The position numbers were made by a program, and so were the translations under genes. Source: DATLSM01 sp963722965 (lineage in GTDB: Bacteria > Actinomycetota > Thermoleophilia > Solirubrobacterales > 70-9). Taken from it: a stretch of DNA of 64,000 bases. The stretch spans positions 119,765 through 183,764 of the forward strand of contig CAVROX010000011.1 in the NCBI GenBank assembly GCA_963722965.1. Reading direction: 5' to 3'. Below the pieces are notes generated by a model. That model had not been told where the DNA came from. It did no database searches and saw nothing but the letters and a program-made list of their open reading frames with translations. Below, in pieces: positions 23,727 through 32,588 of the stretch. Each line of letters opens with the position of its first letter. Position 1 is the stretch's first letter.

Positions 23727-24482
23727 CTATTGACCGAGCGCCGCGAGTATCTCCTCCGCGATCTGCTCATCCTCGCGGCCGGTGCGGTCGATGAGGTGGA
23801 CTCCCGCCATCTTCCGCATCCAGGTCAGCTGGCGGCGGGCGTAGTTGCGCGAGCGCTTCTTCATCCGCTCGAGGTCACCGCTCAACAGCTCGTCAAATCC
23901 CAAGGCCTTGCGCGCGGTTCGTGACGGGCCGGCCGCCTCGGCTCGTCGCACCTCCTCCTCCGCACCGCCGGCAGCGATCGCCGCGGTCCGGGCATCGATC
24001 CGCTCATACAGCTGCGCACGGTCCATCTCAAGGCCGAAGATCGCGGTCGGCAGACGGGTCTTTGCCGACCAAAGCTCAGAGTCCTCGGTTTCTGGCGCCA
24101 CCTTGACCAACGACAGCTCCGCCAGCGCCGCTCGCATGTAAAGGCCGGTTCCGCCCACGACGATCGGCCGCCTTTCGGCCCGCAGTGCCGCGTCGATCTC
24201 CGCGTGGGCCAATCGCATGTAGTCGCCGACCGAAAAGGGCTGGGTTACCGGCACAAATCCGACCAGTCGATGCTCCAGCCGCAGCCGCTCCTCGGCCGTC
24301 GCGACCCCGGTCAGGGCGCCCAAGCCTTCATAGACCTGCAGCGCATCGCAGGAGATCGCCACCGGGTCCTCTCCGCGCTCCCGCAGCCTTTCAGCCAAGG
24401 CGATTGTGACTCCGGTCTTGCCGACGCCCGTAGGCCCGAAAACCGCGAGCACGCCCACGCCGAGGGATGGGTCAAACCCCAC
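23727..24482 (-). CDS. miaA: tRNA dimethylallyltransferase MiaA
   Basis: Adds a dimethylallyl group to N6 of A37 in tRNAs reading UNN codons; MiaB then methylthiolates the product. The P-loop FGPTGVGKT lies near the N-terminus. FSVGDYMRLA, IVVGGTGLYMRAAL and the C-terminal RRQLTWMRKM (tRNA-binding) are present. The 251-residue length is shorter than the usual 290-310, mostly in the middle. GTG at 24482 is chosen because it places the P-loop normally and avoids overlap with miaB; an upstream start would overlap miaB's end. Confidence 0.88.
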   Translation of the reverse strand: MGFDPSLGVGVLAVFGPTGVGKTGVTIALAERLRERGEDPVAISCDALQVYEGLGALTGVATAEERLRLEHRLVGFVPVTQPFSVGDYMRLAHAEIDAALRAERRPIVVGGTGLYMRAALAELSLVKVAPETEDSELWSAKTRLPTAIFGLEMDRAQLYERIDARTAAIAAGGAEEEVRRAEAAGPSRTARKALGFDELLSGDLERMKKRSRNYARRQLTWMRKMAGVHLIDRTGREDEQIAEEILAALGQ

Positions 24483-24525
24483 GCGCTCGGTGCCCGATCG
24501 GCGCAGCGCCGCCAGCGAACCCCTC

Positions 24526-25863
24526 CTAGGTCCGCAGGAGCGAGGAGACGGGCTTTGCCATGACCCCCGCCAGAGTCTGGGATGTCGCACTCTCGATCTC
24601 GACGTCGACCAGCGCACCGCCCGCTGCCGCCCCGGCGAAGTTGACTGCCTTATTGTGCCGCGTGCGCCCCCGCAGCCGGGTTGGATCGGTGCGGCTCGCC
24701 CCTTCGACCAACACCTCCATCTCGCGGCCGAGGAAGCGCTGGGCCCGCTCCCTCGCCCGGCGCTGCACCGCCTCCACCAGACGTTCCATCCGCTCGGCCT
24801 TCACCGGGTGGGGAAGCTGATCGGCCATCGTCGCGGCCTCAGTCCCGCGCCGCGGCGAGAAGATGAAGGTGAAGGCCCCGTCATAGCCGACCTCCTCGAC
24901 CACCTCCAGCGTTTGCACGAAGTCCACCTCGGTCTCGCCGGGGAAACCGACGATTATGTCTGTGGTTATCGCGCAGTCCGGGACCTGCTCGCGGATCAAG
25001 GCGACGCGGTCCATGTAGCGCTGCCGGTCATAGGTGCGCCGCATCCGCTTGAGGACCGCGCTGGAGCCCGACTGAAGCGGCAGGTGGATATGCTCGCAGA
25101 GGGAGGGCAGCTCTGCGTGGGCGCGGATCACGTCCTCCTTCATGTCCTTTGGGTGCGGGCTGGTGTAGCGGATGCGGTCGATTCCCTCGACGGCATCGAT
25201 CTTCCCCAACAGCTCGGCGAAGCTGATCCTGAGCTCCCCCGCCAGGTCGCGCCCGTAGCTGTTGACGTTCTGGCCGAGCAGGGTTATCTCGCGCACCCCT
25301 TCAGCGGCAAGCACCTCGGCCTCGGCGAGAAGCTCGCCCGGGTCGCGGCTGAGCTCGCGGCCGCGGGTGGAGGGAACGATGCAGTAGGCGCAGGTGCAGT
25401 TGCACCCCTGGGAGATCTGAAGCCAGCCCTGATACCGGCGTTCGCGGCGGGCTGGCAGGTGCCCGGAAAAGTCCTCGAACTCAAAGTAGCCCTGGGCGCT
25501 CAGGGAATCGGAGGTGAGGAACTCGGCCAGCCGGTGGATCTGACCCGGCCCGAAGGCGACGTCGACGAAGGGGAAGCGCCGGAAGACCTCGTCCTTGACC
25601 GACTGCGCCCAGCAGCCGCCGACCCCGACGATCCGCTCCGGCTCCTCGGACTTCAGCCGCTTGGCCTCGCCGAGGTGGGCGAGGAAGCGGCTGTCGGCTG
25701 ACTCGCGGATCGAGCAGGTGTTGAAGAGGATCAGGTCGGCGCCGTCGCGCTCGGTGGCCTCCTCGTAACCGAGTGACTCGAGCATCCCCCGCATCCGCTC
25801 GGAGTCGTGGACGTTCATCTGACATCCGAAGGTGGTGAGGTGATAGCGCTTGTCCTCGCTCAT
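24526..25863 (-). CDS. miaB: tRNA-2-methylthio-N6-dimethylallyladenosine synthase MiaB
   Basis: A radical-SAM methylthiotransferase of 445 residues, full length. The N-terminal domain carries the three cysteines of the auxiliary cluster (C14 in FGCQMN, C50 in FNTCSIR, C84 in VGGCWAQ). The radical SAM core has C154, C158 and C161 in CNCTCAYC. A TRAM domain follows near the end (EVLVEGASR). It modifies position 37 of tRNAs after MiaA, which is encoded next downstream. Confidence 0.95.
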   Translation of the reverse strand: MSEDKRYHLTTFGCQMNVHDSERMRGMLESLGYEEATERDGADLILFNTCSIRESADSRFLAHLGEAKRLKSEEPERIVGVGGCWAQSVKDEVFRRFPFVDVAFGPGQIHRLAEFLTSDSLSAQGYFEFEDFSGHLPARRERRYQGWLQISQGCNCTCAYCIVPSTRGRELSRDPGELLAEAEVLAAEGVREITLLGQNVNSYGRDLAGELRISFAELLGKIDAVEGIDRIRYTSPHPKDMKEDVIRAHAELPSLCEHIHLPLQSGSSAVLKRMRRTYDRQRYMDRVALIREQVPDCAITTDIIVGFPGETEVDFVQTLEVVEEVGYDGAFTFIFSPRRGTEAATMADQLPHPVKAERMERLVEAVQRRARERAQRFLGREMEVLVEGASRTDPTRLRGRTRHNKAVNFAGAAAGGALVDVEIESATSQTLAGVMAKPVSSLLRT

Positions 25864-25890
25864 CGAGGCGAGGTTAGCGCCCCGTCGGCG

Positions 25891-26187
25891 CTATTTGGCC
25901 GTGGAGCTTGAGGCAGAGCCAGCGGCGGTGCTGCGCGGAGCGTCGCTCTCCAGTTTTTCGATTTCCCTTCCGGCGCTCTGGTATTCGGCCGCCTTCGCCT
26001 TTTGCTCGTCCTTGCCGTGCAGCACCGCGAAGGTCGTCGCGCCGCCGATCAGGATCGCAAACCAGAGGATGACCAGCGGAAAGGCTCGGCCCGGGAACTT
26101 CTCGGAGCGCAGGCCCAGCAGGCTGACCACCACGGCCGAGACCGCGAGGGCGATCCCGAACACGAAGAAGAGGGATTCGTGGCTCAT
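25891..26187 (-). CDS. Small membrane protein between recA and miaB, function unknown
   Basis: A 98-residue protein with two hydrophobic helices (about 5-25 and 35-57), a short basic loop RSEKFPGRA between them, and a polar, Lys/Glu/Ala-rich tail. I recognise no family. It occupies the place where many actinobacteria have recX; recX itself is not seen. It lies 27 bases upstream of miaB on the same strand and may be co-transcribed. Confidence 0.55.
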   Translation of the reverse strand: MSHESLFFVFGIALAVSAVVVSLLGLRSEKFPGRAFPLVILWFAILIGGATTFAVLHGKDEQKAKAAEYQSAGREIEKLESDAPRSTAAGSASSSTAK

Positions 26188-26221
26188 ACGGGAGGCGGAA
26201 TCCTAACCGCTGGCAGCGGCC

Positions 26222-27303
26222 CTAAGCGGCCTGCTGCTCGGGGCGGCGGCGGCTCGGCGCTCTCTGCGTCGATCCCGAGCTTGGAGCGAACCTTCGCCTC
26301 GATCTCGGTGGCCACCTCCGGGTTGTCGGCGAGGAACTGCTTGGCGTTGTTGCGGCCCTGGCCGAGCCGTCGTCTCCCCGTAGGAGAAGAAGGAGCCCGG
26401 ACTTCTGGACCAGCTCCCGCTCGATGCCGAAGTCGAGCAGGCCGCCCTCGCGCGAGATGCCGGCCGCCGTACTCGATGTCGAACTCGGCCTGCCTGAAAG
26501 GCGGCGCAACCTTGTTCTTGACCACCTTGACCCGGACCCGGTTGCCGACCGCCTCGGTGCCTTCCTTGAGGGTCTCGATGCGGCGGATGTCGAGCCGCTG
26601 GGAGGCGTAGAACTTCAGCGCCCGGCCGCCCGGCTGGGTCTCGGGGGTGCCGAACTGACGCCGATCTTTTCGCGGATCTGGTTGGTGAAGATGCAGATGG
26701 TCTTGGTGCGGTTGAGGTTGCCGGCCAGTTTGCGCAGCGCCTGCGACATCAGACGGGCCTGGAGACCGACGGTAGTGTCGCCCATCTGCCCTCGATCTCG
26801 GCTTTCGGCGTCAGCGCGGCGACCGAGTCGATCGCGACGACGTCGAGCGCGCCGGAGGCGGATCAGCAGCTCGGCGATCTGCAGCGCCTGCTCGCCGAAG
26901 TCGGGCTGGGAGACGAGCAGCTCGTCGATGTCGACGCCGATCGCGCTGGGCGTAGATCGGGTCCATCGCGTGCTCGGTGTCGATGAACGCGCAGACGCCG
27001 CCGCGCTGGTCTGGGCCTCGGCGATGATGTGGTAGACGAGCGTCGTCTTGCCCGAGGACTCGGGGCCGAAGATCTCGACGATCCGGCCGCGCGGCACGCC
27101 GCCGATGCCGAGCGCGAGGTCGAGCGCGAGAGCGCCGGTCGGGATCGCTTCGACCGGCAACGCGCTGCCCGAGCGCCAAGGCGCATCAGGGCGCCCTCTC
27201 CGAACTCCCTTTTTATGTGCGTTACCGCGCTCTCCAGAGCCGCGTCTTTGGCGCGGGTCTCCTTTGCCGACGCGTCCTTCAAAGTCGTTTTCTTGTCTGC
27301 CAT
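26222..27303 (-). pseudogene. recA: Recombinase A, reading frame broken several times
   Basis: The RecA core is recognisable across frames: the N-terminal helix (AALESAVTHIKREFGEGALMRLG), then ALDLALGIGGVPRGRIVEIFGPESSGKTT (Walker A), LLVSQPDFGEQAL, GLQARLMSQALRKL, CIFTNQIREKIGV (L2 region) and a C-terminal NNAKQFLADNPEV. The length from ATG 27303 to TAG 26222 fits about 355 residues. Slips occur near poly-C/G runs, including one near 26250 that separates the tail from its natural stop. RecA drives strand exchange and SOS induction. No convincing LexA box is visible in the 127 bases upstream. Confidence 0.88.
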
Positions 27304-27430
27304 CTCTCTTTTCACCTCACTAGCTGGAATCTGCTCACCGTAAAGCGCGTCCCGGACGCCAGCGACGCATGCCCACCGAACTAGCGCAGCGCGGTGGGCA
27401 AACGCGACCTCCCCCGACCGCGACGCCGAC

Positions 27431-28744
27431 CTACAGAGGGGCCTCACCGCCGCCGAGCAAGATCCGCAACATGTGCATGCCGACCAGGGCCGAGCGCTCG
27501 CGGATATCCTCGCGGCCGCCCGGTATCACCGGGTCGCGCGCCAGCGTCGCACCGTCGGCGAGGCGAGCGTCGAGGCAGACGTAGCCGACCGGCTTGGCCT
27601 CGCTCCCCCCCTCGGGCCCGGCGATCCCGGTGATCGAGACGGCGACGTCGGCCCCAAATCGCTCCAGCGCGCCAATCGCCATCGCCGCGGCCACCTCAGG
27701 CGAGACCGCGCCGTGGGTCTCGATCAGACTCGGCTCGACACCCAGCAGCGCCGCCTTCGCCTCGTTTGAGTAGGCGACCACCCCGCCGGCCATGTAGGCG
27801 GAGGCCCCCGGCCTGGCGGTGATGCGCGCCGCCAGCAGGCCGCCGCTGCAAGACTCGGCCAAGCCGAGGCGGTGCCCGGCGAGCAGGCCCGCCACCTGCG
27901 CGTCGATCGACTCTCCGTCGAGGCTGAAGAGATGGCGGGGATGACGGTCCCTCAGCGCTCCCTTGAGCGCCTCGGCCTCGGCCTCGGCACCGTCCCTATA
28001 GCGGACGTCGATCTCGATCTCGCCGCGCCGCAGGCAGGTGGTGATCTCAAGCTCCGACAGATCCGCGCCACCGGCTTCGATCTCCCGCAAGCTCTTTGCG
28101 ATCTCCGACTCGGGGATGCCGAACATCCGCAGCGTGTAGCCGTGCAGCGGCGTTGTCCGGGCGAGTACCTCCTGCATCGGCAAGGTGGCGATGGCCGCCG
28201 GCCACATCGGCCGCAGCTCACGCGGGGGGCCCGGCAGGACGACTATGACCCGCCCCCCCGCCGGGACGACAAGGCCTGGGGCGGTGCCCACCGGGTCGAG
28301 GGCGATCGACCCCGTGGGGATCATCGCCTGCTTGCGATTGGCGGCGCGAACCGCCGCTTCGTCGAAGCTGAAGCGGCGGGCGAAACCGCGCAGGATCGTC
28401 GCGATCTTCTCCTCCATCACCTCGTCGAGAACCAACTCGCGGCCGGTGAAGCGGGCGATGACCTCCGCCGTGAGGTCATCGGCGGTGGGCCCGAGGCCGC
28501 CCGAGGTGATGGTCAGGCTCATCCCCTCGGCGGCCATGAAGCGCAGGGCCGCGTCGAGATCGGTTGGGCGGTCGCCGACGACGAGGATGTGGGCGACCTC
28601 GACCCCCAGCTCAGCCAGTCGCTCGGAGATCCAGGGGCCGTTGCGGTCGGCGATCCGCCCCGTCAGGACCTCGGTCCCGGTCACCACTACCCCCGCCCTG
28701 ATCAGGCCTGTCATCTCCAGACGGTGGTCCGAGCTCGAATCCAT
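27431..28744 (-). CDS. cinA: CinA family protein: molybdopterin-binding domain plus nicotinamide-nucleotide amidase
   Basis: A 437-residue two-domain CinA. Residues about 12-180 form the MoCF/COG1058 domain (VVVTGTEVLTGRI, TSGGLGPTADDLT, VVLPGPPRELRPM), and the C-terminal domain has AESCSGGLLAARIT and SITGIAGPEGGS, typical of NMN amidase. It would hydrolyse ADP-ribose pyrophosphate and deamidate NMN in pyridine nucleotide salvage, and is classically linked to competence. An ATG at 28714 (MTGLIRAG) may be the real start. It is directly upstream of recA, a common bacterial arrangement. Confidence 0.92.
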   Translation of the reverse strand: MDSSSDHRLEMTGLIRAGVVVTGTEVLTGRIADRNGPWISERLAELGVEVAHILVVGDRPTDLDAALRFMAAEGMSLTITSGGLGPTADDLTAEVIARFTGRELVLDEVMEEKIATILRGFARRFSFDEAAVRAANRKQAMIPTGSIALDPVGTAPGLVVPAGGRVIVVLPGPPRELRPMWPAAIATLPMQEVLARTTPLHGYTLRMFGIPESEIAKSLREIEAGGADLSELEITTCLRRGEIEIDVRYRDGAEAEAEALKGALRDRHPRHLFSLDGESIDAQVAGLLAGHRLGLAESCSGGLLAARITARPGASAYMAGGVVAYSNEAKAALLGVEPSLIETHGAVSPEVAAAMAIGALERFGADVAVSITGIAGPEGGSEAKPVGYVCLDARLADGATLARDPVIPGGREDIRERSALVGMHMLRILLGGGEAPL

Positions 28745-28796
28745 ACTTGACCTCTGTGCCGGTTCACCGGGAGCGGGGAGTTGGCGGAAGTGGCCT

Positions 28797-29555
28797 TCAC
28801 CCGCAGGTTGGCCGTTCGCTTTCAGACAGCGGCTTGAGCCCGCCGTTGGAGTCGATCGAGTAGCCGACCGGGCTCGATGAGGCCGGGATCCTTGCCGCCT
28901 GTCCGTTGATCTTCATTGAGAGGTCGCCGTTGCCGAGGGAGACCGTGAAGCTACCGGAGTGAAACGGTCCCGCTTGTGTTCCCGCGGTGAGGATCTGCCC
29001 ATCGACCAGGGGTCTACCGGAGGCATTGAGCAGACAGACCCAGACTTCGGCGCTGGCCGCGAGGCTGATCGAGACCCCGCGCGGCCGCTGGGCGACGGGG
29101 ACGACGGCCCGGGAGTGGAAGGCACCGCGCTGGCGGTGCGAGGAAACCGGCGTAGCCGTGTTTTCCCCCCCGCTGGTGAGGCCGATCACTACCAACACCA
29201 CGATCAAGGCGACGCTGACGATCGCCGTCCAGGCAGGGCCCGATGGGCCGCGGCGGCGCTTTTGGCGGGCGGGTACGGCGGCGGGCTCAGGACGGGGCTC
29301 CCGCTCGGGGGCGGGCGCCAACTCCGCCTTCTGGCGGTACTCCTCGGCCAGGCGCTCGCCGTCGAGCCCGAGAAATGAGGCATAGGTGCGCACGAAGCTG
29401 CGGGTGTAGATGCCCCCGGGCAACACATCCCACTCTTCGTTCTCGATCGCCCGCAGGTAGCGGGTGCGTATCCTGGTCGCCTCCTCGACCTCGGCGAGGC
29501 TGATTTTGCGGCGATTGCGAGCTTCGCGGAGGGTTGTCCCAACTCCGGTGTCCAT
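28797..29555 (-). CDS. rodZ: RodZ-like cytoskeletal membrane protein
   Basis: A 252-residue bitopic protein. Residues 6-70 form a RodZ-type helix-turn-helix domain (LREARNRRKISLAEVEEATRI, then YLRAIENEEWDVLPGGIYTRSFVRTYA), followed by a Pro/Arg linker, one membrane helix (about 107-127) and an extracellular DUF4115-like beta domain. RodZ links MreB to the elongation machinery. It lies between ftsK and cinA, as in many Gram-positive genomes. Confidence 0.85.
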   Translation of the reverse strand: MDTGVGTTLREARNRRKISLAEVEEATRIRTRYLRAIENEEWDVLPGGIYTRSFVRTYASFLGLDGERLAEEYRQKAELAPAPEREPRPEPAAVPARQKRRRGPSGPAWTAIVSVALIVVLVVIGLTSGGENTATPVSSHRQRGAFHSRAVVPVAQRPRGVSISLAASAEVWVCLLNASGRPLVDGQILTAGTQAGPFHSGSFTVSLGNGDLSMKINGQAARIPASSSPVGYSIDSNGGLKPLSESERPTCG

Positions 29556-29638
29556 TGACTCATTGTCCTACGGCGCGGCCGGGCTTGACGAATGCCCGCC
29601 AGCGGCTGGGGTAACGCGGATTATCCGGCTGCAGTGGC

Positions 29639-31800
29639 CTAGGAAACCGGCGCAGCGGTGTCCATACCTGACCCCGCGCTAGCACTCGCGCCTCCCATCA
29701 CACGGGCGAGGTCGGCCTCGCCGATCAGCACCTGGCGGGGTTTTGAGCCCTCATAGCCGGAGATCACCCCGCGTCGCTCGAGCATGTCGATCAACCGCCC
29801 AGCGCGCGTGTAGCCGACCCGCAGCCGGCGCTGGATCATCGAGACCGAGGCGGTATCGGTCTGCACAACGAGACGGATCGCCTCGTCGAGGAGATCGTCG
29901 CTGTCAGGGTCGAAGTCCCTCTTCGGCGCCCTCCTCGGGGACCTCCTCGCGGCGTCTGCAGCAACCCTCCTCGAACTCCGGTTCGCCCTGCCTGGCCCAG
30001 TGGCTCGCGATCTGCGCGATCTCGTCCTCGGTGACGAACGCGCCCTGCACCCGCTGCAGGCGCGAGGTCGCCGACCGGCCGGAAGAGCATGTCGCCCTGG
30101 CCGAGCAGGCTCTCGGCGCCGCCGTGTCGAGGATGACCCGCGAGTCGGTCTGCGAGGAGACCGCGAAGGCGATCCGCGAGGGGACGTTGGCCTTGATCAT
30201 GCCGGTGATGACGTCGGCCGACGGCCGCTGCGTCGCGAGCACGAGGTGGATGCCGACGGCGCGGGACTTCTGCGCGAGCCGGATGATCGAGTCCTCGACC
30301 TCTGCGGGCGCGACCATCATCAGGTCGGCGAGCTCGTCGATAACGACGAGGATGTACGGCAGCGGCGGCTCGCCGGCCTTGGCTGCGGGCACGGTTGAGC
30401 TCGCCAGGTTGCGGGCGCGCGCCTCGCCCATGATGCCGTAGCGGCTCTCCATCTCGCGATCACGTTGGCGAGGACGTTGGCCGCCATGCGCGGGGATGGT
30501 GACGACCGGGGTCAGCAGATGCGGGATCGTACTCGTAGTGGTTGAGCTCGACCTGCTTGGGGTCGATCAGGATCAGGCGCACCTCGTTGGGCGTGGCCTG
30601 CATCAGGATCGAGGAGAGGATCGCGTTGACGCAGCCGCGACTTCCCCGAGCCGGTTGTGCCGGCGATCGAGCAGGTGCGGCATCTTTGCGAGGTCGAGTC
30701 CAGACGGCGTTGCCGTCGATGCCCTTGCCGAGCCAGGCGACCAGCGGTGATGCCTTCGTCGGGGCGTCCCGCGAAGATGTCGCCGAGGCGTGACGATGCG
30801 CCGCCGCGTGGTTGGGCACCTCGACCCCGACTGCCTGCTTGCCGGGGATCGGGGCGAGGATCCGGATGTCGGTCGAAGCGAGCCCATAGGCGAGGTCGTT
30901 GGCAAGCTCGGTGACTTTCTTTACCTTGATTCCCGGCGCAAGGCGCAGCTCATACCGGGAGACATGGGGGCCGCTGACGACCCCGACGATCCTCGCCTCG
31001 ACCCCAAAGTGACCCAGCGTCTCGACCAGCTTGCGCCCGATCGCCTCGTGATCGCGCGGGTCAGGACCCTTGTCACCTCGGCCTTTCTCAAGCACCTTGG
31101 CGGGCGGCGGGCGGTAGTCGATCTCCTCTGAGGTGGTCACCCCCCGTCTCTGTCCCATCGGGGTCAGCGCCGTCTGCCGAGAGACCGCGTCGACGCCGAC
31201 GCCCAGGCCCTCCTCGCCGGCGACCTCCGCCGCGACTACTTCCGCGTCAAAATCGTGGGTGATCGCCTCCCCCAGCGCCCCCTCCGCCTGATCTGACCCC
31301 TCCTCGATCAGGGCGACGGTCGGCTCGAATTCCTCGTCAACCTCGGGGTAGGCACTCATCACATCCGTGGGGCCGGCCTGCGTCGCGAGAGTCGGCGTCT
31401 TTGCCTCCCGTCCCCCCGCCCCGGTCCTGGCCACCGTCTCGACCACTCCCCGGCCACCGACGAACACCCCCCGCGTCGCTCTACCGAGCCCGCGAAAGAG
31501 CGCCGAGATCGAGGTGCCGGTGACCAGGACGCCACCGATCACCAGCATCAGAACCGTTGCGATTCGCGCTCCCACCAGGCCAAACAGATAGGTGAGCGCC
31601 GTCTGCGCTCCGTCCCCGACCTTGCCTCCACTCCAACCAAAGAAAAGGACGAAGACCAGGTACACGCCGGTGGCGATCAGAACGAGCCCGAGAATGTCAA
31701 GGTGCCTTTGCTGCAACCCTTCGGGCAGATGCGGCCTGCGAACCCGCGGCTTTGCCTTGGAACCTCGCACGGGCTTGCCCCGCTTCTTGCGCACGAACAT
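29639..31800 (-). pseudogene. ftsK: DNA translocase FtsK/SpoIIIE, reading frame broken several times
   Basis: The N-terminal part (31800 to about 30900) is open: a basic leader, four membrane helices (about residues 35-130), an acidic linker, and the alpha domain with GPHVSRYELRLAPGIKVKKV. The motor domain is split across frames but recognisable (VNAILSSILMQATPNEVRLILIDPK, PYILVVIDELADLMM, HLVLATQRPSADVITG, RIAFAVSSQTDSRVILD). The C-terminal gamma domain (29639-29866) is open and contains MIQRRLRVGYTRAGRLID. FtsK pumps chromosome DNA through the division septum. Slips lie between about 29900 and 30900, within the motor. Confidence 0.88.
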
Positions 31801-31883
31801 ATCGAGACGGTTCGACGCCCGGCCCCCCTCCCCTGCGCCCTAAATTCGCAGTAAAACCCCCCGGCGCCGCTGAGCGGCGCGGT

Positions 31884-31889
31884 TAACAT
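31884..31889 (+). promoter_or_regulatory. Candidate -10 element before the MprA-like regulator
   Basis: TAACAT ends seven bases before the ATG at 31897, again without a ribosome binding site. A GC-rich palindrome (about 31864-31880) lies just upstream and could be an operator between the divergent ftsK and regulator genes. Confidence 0.35.
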
Positions 31890-31896
31890 CAACTGC

Positions 31897-32586
31897 ATGT
31901 TGACCAGCGAACCCGCCGGTGGCCGCGTCCTGGTGGTCGAGGATGACACCGATATAGCTGACGTCCTTCGCCGCTCCTTGCGCAACGAGGGATATGAGGT
32001 ACGGACCTCGGCAGACGGGGTCGAGGCGCTCGACGTCGCAGCGGGCTTTGTCCCCGACCTCGTCGTCCTCGACCTCGGCCTCCCCCGCCTCGATGGGATC
32101 GAGGTCTGCCGGCAACTGCGCGCCGATGGCGACGTGCCGATCCTGGTGCTGACCGCCCGTGCTGAGACAGAAGATCGCGTCACCGGTCTCGATAGTGGCG
32201 CCGATGACTACCTGGTCAAGCCGTTTGAGCGCCAGGAGCTTCTGGCCCGAATCCGGGCCCTGCTGCGGCGCCGTCCACCGCGCGGCGCCGCGTCGCTGAG
32301 TGTCGGTGATCTGCAGCTGAACCCCGACACCCGTGAGGTGCGGCGTGGGGAGCGCGAGATCGAGTTGACCAACCGCGAGTTCGAGCTGCTCGAGTACCTG
32401 ATGCGCAACCAGCGGCTCGTGGTCTCACGCGAGCGACTGCTGGACGAGGTCTGGGGATATGACCCGATGGCGGCAACCAACACGATTGACGTCTTCATCT
32501 CCAACCTGCGCCGCAAGCTGGAGGCGGGGGGCGAGCCGCGTCTGCTCCACACCAAACGTGGTGCAGGCTACGTGCTCAAGGAGTAG
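31897..32586 (+). CDS. OmpR-family response regulator, MprA/TcrA-like
   Basis: A 229-residue response regulator. The receiver domain has acidic pocket E15/D16/D17, phospho-acceptor D59 in LVVLDLGLP and K108 in DYLVKPF. The winged helix ends with RGAGYVLKE and has ISNLRRKLE for DNA binding. The ATG at 31897 fits a leaderless transcript. The partner kinase gene begins 2 bases after its stop. MprA-type systems in actinobacteria respond to envelope stress; that role is by analogy. Confidence 0.87.
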   Translation: MLTSEPAGGRVLVVEDDTDIADVLRRSLRNEGYEVRTSADGVEALDVAAGFVPDLVVLDLGLPRLDGIEVCRQLRADGDVPILVLTARAETEDRVTGLDSGADDYLVKPFERQELLARIRALLRRRPPRGAASLSVGDLQLNPDTREVRRGEREIELTNREFELLEYLMRNQRLVVSRERLLDEVWGYDPMAATNTIDVFISNLRRKLEAGGEPRLLHTKRGAGYVLKE

Positions 32587-32588
32587 GC

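Noticed and set aside
24406..25701. Plus-strand frame of 431 codons opposite miaB
   Set aside because: Antisense of miaB, whose motifs and length are certain.
27304..27430. LexA (SOS) box upstream of recA
   Set aside because: I looked for GAAC-N4-GTTC-type palindromes and found no good match in the 127 bases.
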